In this document: positions 27,480 to 35,643 of the stretch, piece after piece
Numbering within the stretch: the stretch's first letter is position 1
Layout of the letters: every line of letters starts with the position of its first letter
Assembly: GCA_022747635.1 (NCBI GenBank)
Contig: JAKTNV010000765.1
Span: forward strand, 1-64,000
Direction of reading: 5' to 3'
Length of the DNA stretch: 64,000 bases
Source of the DNA: Hetaerina americana
Lineage: Eukaryota > Arthropoda > Insecta > Odonata > Calopterygidae
The notes under the pieces: model-generated
Seen by the model: the letters and a program-made list of their open reading frames with translations, nothing else
What the model was told of the DNA's origin: nothing
The model's database searches: none
Position numbers and translations under genes: made by a program

Positions 27480-30110
27480 GTTTTATTGTCGACAATGAAC
27501 AACAATCAAGACCAAGGAATCACATATGTTAGACTTGTTTCAAATTAGAAAGACACACTTGAAAGCAATTAGGCAGGGGTGGGGGAATTGGCACTTTTCA
27601 TTGGTTAATGGAGAGAAGTAAAACTTTCAAAAAATGGAACGAAAGCCTTAGAAACGCCCAAAACATTGATTCTTAAAACAAAAGAATGCCGTTTTACGCA
27701 ATATTAATGGATATTTTTCATCTTTGTCATAAACAAAAAAACTTTAAACAAAGCATTTTTTGTTGTTTTCATTGATTTTGACAGGGCTTCATAGGTCTCT
27801 TTTGGTTTTATTGTCGACAATGAACAACAATCAAGACCAAGGAATCACATATGTTAGACTTGTTTCAAATTAGAAAGACACACTTGAAAGCAATTAGGCA
27901 GGGGTGGGGGAATTGGCACTTTTCATTGGTTAATGGAGAGAAGTAAAACTTTCAAAAAATGGAACGAAAGCCTTAGAAACGCCCAAAACATTGATTCTTA
28001 AAACAAAAGAATGCCGTTTTACGCAATATTAATGGATATGTGTCCTCTTTGTCAATAACAAAAAAACTTTAAACGAAGCATTTTTTGTCGTTTTTCTTGA
28101 TTTTGACAGGGATTCATTGGTCTCTTTTGGTTTGATTGTCGACAATGAACAACAATCAAGACCAAGGAATCAAATATGTTAGACTTGTTTCAAATTAGAA
28201 AGACACACTTGAAGTCATTTAGGCAGGGGTGGGGGAATTGGCACTTTTCATTGGTTAATTGAGAGAAGTAAAACTTTCAAAAAATGAAACGAAAGCCTTA
28301 GAAATGCCCAAAACATTGATTCTTAAAACAAAAGAAAGCCGTTTTACGCAATATTATTGGATATTTTTCATCTTTGTCATAAACAAAAAAACTTTAAACA
28401 AAGCATTTTTTGTTGTTTTCATTGATTTTGACAGGGCTTCATAGGTCTCTTTTGGTTTTATTGTCGACAATGAACAACAATCAAGACCAAGGAATCACAT
28501 ATGTTAGACTTGTTTCAAATTAGAAAGACACACTTGAAAGCAATTAGGCAGGGGTGGGGGAATTGGCACTTTTCATTGGTTAATGGAGAGAAGTAAAACT
28601 TTCAAAAAATGGAACGAAAGCCTTAGAAACGCCCAAAACATTGATTCTTAAAACAAAAGAATGCCGTTTTACGCAATATTAATGGATATTTTTCATCTTT
28701 GTCATAAACAAAAAAACTTTAAACAAAGCATTTTTTGTTGTTTTCATTGATTTTGACAGGGCTTCATAGGTCTCTTTTGGTTTTATTGTCGACAATGAAC
28801 AACAATCAAGACCAAGGAATCACATATGTTAGACTTGTTTCAAATTAGAAAGACACACTTGAAAGCAATTAGGCAGGGGTGGGGGAATTGGCACTTTTCA
28901 TTGGTTAATGGAGAGAAGTAAAACTTTCAAAAAATGGAACGAAAGCCTTAGAAACGCCCAAAACATTGATTCTTAAAACAAAAGAATGCCGTTTTACGCA
29001 ATATTAATGGATATGTGTCCTCTTTGTCAATAACAAAAAAACTTTAAACGAAGCATTTTTTGTCGTTTTTCTTGATTTTGACAGGGATTCATTGGTCTCT
29101 TTTGGTTTTATTGCCGACAATGAACAACAATCAAGACCAAGGAATCAAATATGTTAGACTTGTTTCAAATTAGAAAGACACACTTGAAGTCATTTAGGCA
29201 GGGGTGGGGGAATTGGCACTTTTCATTGTTTAATTGAGAGAAGTAAAACTTTCAAAAAATGAAACGAAAGCCTTAGAAATGCCCAAAACATTGATTCTTA
29301 AAACAAAAGAAAGCCGTTTTACGCAATATTATTGGATATTTTTCATCTTTGTCATAAACAAAAAAACTTTAAACAAAGCATTTTTTGTTGTTTTCATTGA
29401 TTTTGACAGGGCTTCATAGGTCTCTTTTGGTTTTATTGTCGACAATGAACAACAATCAAGACCAAGGAATCACATATGTTAGACTTGTTTCAAATTAGAA
29501 AGACACACTTGAAAGCAATTAGGCAGGGGTGGGGGAATTGGCACTTTTCATTGGTTAATGGAGAGAAGTAAAACTTTCAAAAAATGGAACGAAAGCCTTA
29601 GAAACGCCCAAAACATTGATTCTTAAAACAAAAGAATGCCGTTTTACGCAATATTAATGGATATTTTTCATCTTTGTCATAAACAAAAAAACTTTAAACA
29701 AAGCATTTTTTGTTGTTTTCATTGATTTTGACAGGGCTTCATAGGTCTCTTTTGGTTTTATTGTCGACAATGAACAACAATCAAGACCAAGGAATCACAT
29801 ATGTTAGACTTGTTTCAAATTAGAAAGACACACTTGAAAGCAATTAGGCAGGGGTGGGGGAATTGGCACTTTTCATTGGTTAATGGAGAGAAGTAAAACT
29901 TTCAAAAAATGGAACGAAAGCCTTAGAAACGCCCAAAACATTGATTCTTAAAACAAAAGAATGCCGTTTTACGCAATATTAATGGATATGTGTCCTCTTT
30001 GTCAATAACAAAAAAACTTTAAACGAAGCATTTTTTGTCGTTTTTCTTGATTTTGACAGGGATTCATTGGTCTCTTTTGGTTTGATTGTCGACAATGAAC
30101 AACAATCAGG
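27480..30110. repeat. Higher-order repeat of 3 monomers, 975 bp period
   Basis: About 2.8 copies of a three-monomer unit. The GTCAATAACA variant falls at 28051, 29026 and 30001, and CTTGAAAGCAATTAGG at 27558, 28533 and 29508, all 975 bp apart. Each unit has two A-type monomers and one A/B chimera (GGATATGTGTCCTC and GGGATTCATTGG followed by an A-type tail). The last copy runs into the B block, so this is the A-to-B transition zone. Confidence 0.85.
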
Positions 30111-32086
30111 ACCAAGGAATCACATATGTTAGACTTGTTTCAATTGAGAATGCCACATTTGAAGTCAATTAGGGAGGGATGGGGGGAATTGGCACTTTTC
30201 ATTGGTTAATTGAGAGAAGTAAAACTTTCAAAAAATGGAACAAAAGCCTTAGAAACGCCCAGAACGTTGGTTCTTGAAACAAAAGAATGCCGTTTTACGC
30301 AATATTAATGGATATGTGTCCTCTTTGTCATAAACAAAAAAACTTTAAACAAAGCATTTTTTGTCGTTTTTCTTGATTTTGTCAGTGATTCATTGGACTC
30401 TTTTTGTTTGATTTTCGACAATGAACAACAATCAGGACCAAGGAATCACATATGTTAGACTTGTTTCAATTGAGATTGCCACTTTTGAAGTCAATTAGGG
30501 AGGGATGGGGAGAATTGGCACTTTTCATTGGTTAATTGAGAGAAGTAAAACTTTCAAAAAATGGAACAAAAGCCTTAGAAACGCCCTGAACATTGGTTCT
30601 TGAAACAAAAGAATGCCGTTTTACGCAATATTAATGGATGTGTCCTCTTTGTCATAAACAAAAAAACTTTAAACAAAGCATTTTTTGTCGTTTTTCTTGA
30701 TTTTGACAGGGATTCATTGGACTCTTTTTGTTTGATTTTCGACAATGAACAACAATCAGGACCAAGGAATCACATATGTTAGACTTGTTTCAATTGAGAT
30801 TGCCACTTTTGACGTCAATTAGGGAGGGATGGGGGGAATTGGCACTTTTCATTGGTTAATTGAGAGAAGTAAAACTTTCAAAAAATGGAACAAAAGCCTT
30901 AGAAACGCCCTGAACATTGGTTCTTGAAACAAAAGAATGCCGTTTTACGCAATATTAATGGATGTGTCCTCTTTGTCATAAACAAAAAAACTTTAAACAA
31001 AGCATTTTTTGTCGTTTTTCTTGATTTTGACAGGGATTCATTGGACTCTTTTGGTTTGATTGTCGACAATGAACAACAATCAGGACGAAGGAATCACATA
31101 TGTTAGACTTGTTTCAATTGAGAATGCCACTTTTGAAGTCAATTAGGGAGGGATGGGGGGAATTGGCACTTTTCATTGGTTAATTGAGAGAAGTAAAACT
31201 TTCAAAAAATGGAACAAAAGCCTTAGAAACGCCCAGAACATTGGTTCTTGAAACAAAAGAATGCCGTTTTACGCAATATTAATGGATATGTGTCCTCTTT
31301 GTCATAAACAAAAAAACTTTAAACAAAGCATTTTTTGTCGTTTTTCTTGATTTTGACAGGGATTCATTGGACTCTTTTTGTTTGATTTTCGACAATGAAC
31401 AACAATCAGGACCAAGGAATCACATATGTTAGACTTGTTTCAATTGAGATTGCCACTTTTGAAGTCAATTAGGGAGGGATGGGGGGAATTGGCACTTTTC
31501 ATTGGATAATTGAGAGAAGTAAAACTTTCAAAAAATGGAACAAAAGCCTTAGAAACGCCCTGAACATTGGTTCTTGAAACAAAAGAATGCCGTTTTACGC
31601 AATATTAATGGATATGTGTCCTCTTTGTCATAAACAAAAAAACTTTAAACAAAGCATTTTTTGTCGTTTTTCTTGATTTTGACAGGGATTCATTGGACTC
31701 TTTTGGTTTGATTGTCGACAGTGAACAACAATCAGGACCAAGGAATCACATATGTTAGACTTGTTTCAATTGAGAATGCCACATTTGTAGTCAATTAGGG
31801 AGGGATGGGGGGAATTGGCACTTTTCATTGGTTAATTGAGAGAAGTAAAACTTTCAAAAAATGGAACAAAAGCCTTAGAAACGCCCAGAACAATGGTTCT
31901 TGAAACAAAAGAATGCCGTTTTACGCAATATTAATGGATATGTGTCCTCTTTGTCATAAACAAAAAAACTTTAAACAAAGCATTTTTGTAGTTTTTATCG
32001 ATTTTGACAGGGCTTCATACGTCTCTTTTGGTTTGATTGTCGACAATGAACAACAATCAAGACCAAGGAATCACATATGTTAGACT
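30110..32086. repeat. Satellite array, subfamily B, left of element 1
   Basis: About six monomers with the B hallmarks AACAATCAGGACC, CAATTGAGAATGCCAC or CAATTGAGATTGCCAC, GGGAGGGATGGGGGGAATTG, TTCTTGAAACAAAAG, GGATATGTGTCCTC and GGGATTCATTGG. The last monomer has rare variants (CGACAGTGAAC at 31717, TTTGTAGTTTTTATCG near 31986, CATACGTCTC near 32018) that recur immediately left of element 2. Confidence 0.93.
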
Positions 32087-32090
32087 TGTT
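32087..32090. other. Target-site duplication TGTT, left of element 1
   Basis: The satellite reads GACTTGTT and then switches to the LTR start TGTGACG. The same TGTT follows the right LTR at 39851-39854, and uninterrupted monomers read GACTTGTTTCAA with a single TGTT. This defines a 4 bp duplication made by integrase. Confidence 0.9.
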
Positions 32091-32814
32091 TGTGACGTTG
32101 TGCTTGGCGCAGCGTCACTTGCCCAGTTCGAATACGCGCGCCCCTCTCGCGAGCCGTAGAACGGCGGGGCGCTATTTGTGGGCCCCGACAATGTATGTAA
32201 GAAAAAAACAAGAGCGGGGCGCGCCGCGCGCGGAGAGTGCCGGCCAACACGTGGTAAGGAGAGTTCGTTTCTGAGATGCCCGAGAGAGAAGGTCGTGTGC
32301 TATCATCGTCGAGTCACCGACAGCCTGCGAACACCGGGGGTGCGCGTGCCAGCAACCGACCTCGCCGTGTGGGCCCACCGCAGGCCCCGACCGGAACATC
32401 GGGAGCCAGCAGTCGACAGCGAGGCGGCCATCTTCGGCTGCAGCCGAGCGGCCACCCAACATCGTGGCCCAGCAGGCGTCGGCACCGCGCGTCATGTTTG
32501 CTTGGGAGCGCCCACACCTTTTCTTGTGATAATAAATAGTTCTTATGAAGTTTACTCGTCGGAGTCCATTTTTATGCGCCTCCTTGCGCCCCTCGTGATT
32601 TCAGCTGAAGACCCGCTGCCCACCCCGGGGCACATAAAAGGTAAGCGAGCCCTCCCCTGGGACGAGGAGTGTGATGGGCCAGGTGACAGCCAGCGGCGTG
32701 ACTCTGCGGCTAGCCATGCGGCTAGCCTGGCGCCCTCAAAACAAGTAGAGTCGCGGCCTCCCTTGTCTCGCGGTATCTGGGAAAATTTATCTATGAATTA
32801 AATACCGCGTCACA
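32091..32814 (+). repeat. 5' LTR of element 1 (724 bp)
   Basis: Begins TGTGACG and ends CGTCACA, a 7 bp inverted terminal repeat with TG...CA ends. It is GC-rich with many CpGs in its first half. It contains AATAAA at 32531-32536, a TATA-like CATAAAAG at 32633-32640 followed directly by GTAAGC (a possible splice donor), and a doubled GCGGCTAGCC at 32706-32715 and 32718-32727. U3/R/U5 limits cannot be fixed from the sequence. Private changes against the other three LTRs lie at 32184, 32270-32271 (TC for G) and 32612. Confidence 0.95.
32531..32536 (+). promoter_or_regulatory. Candidate polyadenylation signal AATAAA in LTR
   Basis: An AATAAA hexamer lies in all four LTRs at matching offsets: 32531, 39567, 44536 and 51572. 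In the 3' LTRs it could direct 3' end formation of the element RNA. Assignment is by motif only. Confidence 0.5.
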
Positions 32815-32816
32815 AA

Positions 32817-32834
32817 TGGCGCCCAACGTGGGGC
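32817..32834 (+). other. Primer-binding site, tRNA-Lys type
   Basis: Two bases after the LTR, TGGCGCCCAACGTGGGGC is the perfect 18 nt complement of the 3' end of animal tRNA-Lys(CUU) including CCA, as I recall that tRNA. It would prime minus-strand DNA synthesis. Lys-primed elements are common among insect gypsy-group retroelements. Confidence 0.9.
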
Positions 32835-33492
32835 AGCCTTTCTATTGTTGTGCGAGAAAAGTGACAATTATATTTCGAGAGTGCGCATGAGGCGCGAGTG
32901 TAAAATGGCGTCGCGTCGGCCTTGACGAGGCAACAATGGTGTGAAGGAGAGCGAGCGGAGTGATACCAGCATGGTGTGCAAAGCGTGTGTGTGAGCGGGA
33001 ACGATGCGTGATTAACATCGCGCGAGCGCCAGTTATTACATACAGCTCTTTCGCGAGCGGTATACAATTTTTCTATTTGATTTATAAACTAGTCCTTTTT
33101 TTTCGCTATACATTTTCATGAAATAAAAAAATTTAAAATTCTTTGTGAGGGAAGCAGTAAATAAGAGATTATAATTTCTACTCAATCTTTTGTACTTGAA
33201 TGTGGTTTGTGCGGTTGCTTTGAGTGGTTGCTTGGCGTTGAGGGTGGGATGAAAGCTGTGAACATTCCCGAGGCGACTTGTTTCCAGTTAAGTTCGGAGG
33301 GACGATCGGTTTCTAAGATTAACTACTATTATTGGCTTGAGGGAAGCTCCGTGCGTAGCCACGTATCCCCAGAGTGGCAGAGGATCCTTTGAAAAGAGGA
33401 AGTGGAGTTTGTAATTTTTGAATTTTAAGGTTAGGTGGGGCAAATCCTTTAATTATTCAATAGGTTAAGAATTTTCTTCTTCCTAATTTACA
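32835..33492 (+). other. Leader between primer site and gag, element 1
   Basis: An untranslated leader of about 660 bp, expected to hold packaging signals, though none can be recognised by eye. The first 230 bp are CpG-rich and the rest AT-rich. A small upstream frame starting at ATG 33249 and ending at 33392 could encode 47 residues. It has no recognised domain and is identical in copy 2, so it is not called as a gene. Confidence 0.7.
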
Positions 33493-35643
33493 ATGGAGGG
33501 TGACACTGGATTTTTGGCGAGATATCAGAGAGATATGAGGGCACTGCTACGGCATTCAGCGGTAAAGGCAGAATTTGAAATAATTAAGCAAATGAGTGAA
33601 GAAGAGGTGGAAAATGAGTTGTCAAGTAAAGGACACTCCTTGGTAGGGCCACTCTTAGTGCGCAAAGAGCGATTATTGCGGGCTAAGCTTCTTTTGGCAC
33701 AACCACGATTAGGAACACCATGGTCCAAAGAATTAGACGAGGATGTGCAGCCTGACGATGTAACCCTCTCAGGAGCTCTACACGCCTTAAACTGGGACGA
33801 AGACCTAGAGGCAGGATGGAAAATGAAAGGAGCATGCAGTAAGGGGCATAAAAAGAAGCACATCGAGACGGAGAAAGTTGCCGCAAGCGACGGAGAAATT
33901 AATGAGGAACTGAACCCCATTCAGACCATTACAGCAAACGCAGCGGGAGGCCCTCAGCCCAAACTGCCGCTGATGGACTCATATGATTTTCCGCCGTTGG
34001 GGGAAAGGAGAGAAGCGTCAGATTTGACCAGAGAAAAGGAAAAACTGCGCATTCTGCCTTCGGAAGCGAAATCAAATCAGAAAGAGATACCAGTACAGAG
34101 CGACCGCAACTCTGAGGAAATAAAGGAGTTGCGGAGTCAATTGCAACAGCAGAACGAGATGATCAACAACCTGACGGATGGAATTAGCCGAATTTTACAA
34201 AAATTGGGCAGTGAGAAGAACGATAAGGAAGTGAACTTGAGAAAGGGTTCCAAGAAAAAGTATCGGAGGGAAATAACATCCACTTCGTCATCTTCTTCAG
34301 AGTCGGAGGTAACGAGCGGGTCGTTATCTACTGACAGCAGTGATGACTCGGACGATACATCAGGGAACGATGGACATAGACAGAGCATCAGCTCTGAGTT
34401 AGGAAGGGCCAGTGCTCCGAGAAAATTGGCATCTAAATCCAAGAGACATCGTACGAGCTCGTCACGCTCAGCTGAGATCTCGCAAAAATGCATAAAGGCG
34501 TTCCAGAGTTGGAGGCTTGAATTTCGAGGAGACGGCAATTCAAAGGCAAGAGAGTACCTCCAGAAGTTGGGAAACATCAGAGCCAGCACTAATGCCTCGG
34601 ATAGCGATATCTTGAAGGTTTTGCCGTTTACTCTTCGAGATACCGCTTACCACTGGTATGCGGCCACGGAGGAGTACATCAAAGACTGGAATGACTTTCA
34701 ACGACGATTTAAACAGAGATTCGTCGAAGAGTGGGACGAAGAGCAAGTGATGAGGGAAATTACCAATAGAACCCAAGGGAGGAAGGAGAAGATAGCAGAA
34801 TTTATAGGCAACTTACAACATCTTTCTAAATATTTGAAGAAACCGTTGTCAGAGAGGAAACTTCTCAAGGTCGCATTGAGCAATCTACTTCCAGAATATC
34901 GAAATGAGATAAAGGATCGACGCCTTAAGACGTTGGATGAACTGATGGATTGTGGTCAGAAGTATGAAAGAAGAATGGCAATCAATGCTCGTTATCATGA
35001 TCCTATGCCAGCTAGCGAGTCGCTAATCACGACTGGCGCTTATGTGAGGAAAGGAGAAGAGCAAGGATCAAGAAAACCAGCGAAAGTAGGGGCCCTGGGG
35101 AGCAATGTGGAGGAAATGAATAAGAAGACCAGCATTGTTAACGAACTTCAACACAATGAGGTCAAGAAAAAGTCCATCACGGATGGGGGAGGGAGAATAC
35201 CGCCCACTATGGGGAAAAATGGCGAGCCGTCCTCTCCGAGAGAGGTCACGCCCAGCTCCTCTGGGGCAGGTTACAATGGCCGATGGGACAACCGGGCCAT
35301 AACGAGACCTACGTTGTCTAGGCCTTCACAGGCGAGAGACCAGGGACTGGGCTTTGACGGAGCTTGTTATTCCTGCGGAGAGTCGGGACATAGGGCAAAT
35401 GTGTGCCCGAGAGTCCAGTGTTTCAGCTGTGGCGCAAGAGGGCATATCGGTGTCAATTGCCCCAGTCGACAGGGTAGGACACGAGAAAAGTGCCAACTTT
35501 GCGGCAAGGTCGGCTTATTGGCAATTAATTGCCCTAATTGCAAACATCTGTTTACTCGGCAGGAAAACGGACAAGCGGGGAGTCGCCTAGCCCAAGCGGC
35601 TTCCCCGCAAACCAATCCGTCGAACACAAACCGGCTGAATTAG
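33493..35643 (+). CDS. gag: Gag polyprotein of element 1
   Basis: A 716-residue structural protein of the virus-like particle. The ATG lies 678 bp after the LTR and is the first long-frame start. Residues about 208-240 form a likely coiled coil. Residues 262-290 are serine/acidic-rich, followed by a basic serine-rich stretch. Residues about 335-470 match the Retrotrans_gag capsid pattern (DTAYHWY at 383-389, then W..F...F). The nucleocapsid has two CX2CX4HX4C zinc knuckles at 625-638 and 643-656. A third at 667-680 has the cysteines but leucine in place of histidine, so it is probably degenerate. Copy 2 appears identical in protein. Pol follows in the -1 frame with 106 nt of overlap. Confidence 0.93.
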   Translation: MEGDTGFLARYQRDMRALLRHSAVKAEFEIIKQMSEEEVENELSSKGHSLVGPLLVRKERLLRAKLLLAQPRLGTPWSKELDEDVQPDDVTLSGALHALNWDEDLEAGWKMKGACSKGHKKKHIETEKVAASDGEINEELNPIQTITANAAGGPQPKLPLMDSYDFPPLGERREASDLTREKEKLRILPSEAKSNQKEIPVQSDRNSEEIKELRSQLQQQNEMINNLTDGISRILQKLGSEKNDKEVNLRKGSKKKYRREITSTSSSSSESEVTSGSLSTDSSDDSDDTSGNDGHRQSISSELGRASAPRKLASKSKRHRTSSSRSAEISQKCIKAFQSWRLEFRGDGNSKAREYLQKLGNIRASTNASDSDILKVLPFTLRDTAYHWYAATEEYIKDWNDFQRRFKQRFVEEWDEEQVMREITNRTQGRKEKIAEFIGNLQHLSKYLKKPLSERKLLKVALSNLLPEYRNEIKDRRLKTLDELMDCGQKYERRMAINARYHDPMPASESLITTGAYVRKGEEQGSRKPAKVGALGSNVEEMNKKTSIVNELQHNEVKKKSITDGGGRIPPTMGKNGEPSSPREVTPSSSGAGYNGRWDNRAITRPTLSRPSQARDQGLGFDGACYSCGESGHRANVCPRVQCFSCGARGHIGVNCPSRQGRTREKCQLCGKVGLLAINCPNCKHLFTRQENGQAGSRLAQAASPQTNPSNTNRLN

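Larger units (their letters stand above)
8411..27480. repeat. Satellite array, subfamily A, central block
   Basis: Continuous head-to-tail 325 bp monomers with local sub-variants. These include GGTTTGATTGTCGAC with ACAAATGTTAG (12.8-14.2 and 19.3-20.1 kb), CGATATATTAATGG (14.7, 15.0, 20.5 and 20.9 kb), GGGAGGAGTGGGGGG (15.9 and 21.7-27.3 kb) and CATAGATCTC (22.6-27.1 kb). Variants occur in clusters, so homogenisation is local. I see no gene, RNA or inserted element in this 19 kb. Confidence 0.96.

Noticed and set aside
1..32090. CRISPR array or bacterial repeat locus
   Set aside because: The repeats are 325 bp contiguous monomers without unique spacers, and the inserted elements are eukaryotic LTR retrotransposons.
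32178..32801. Long open frames on both strands within the LTRs (up to 207 codons)
   Set aside because: The LTR is GC-rich, so stops are rare in every frame. The frames overlap one another on both strands, change length with single LTR variants and resemble no known protein.
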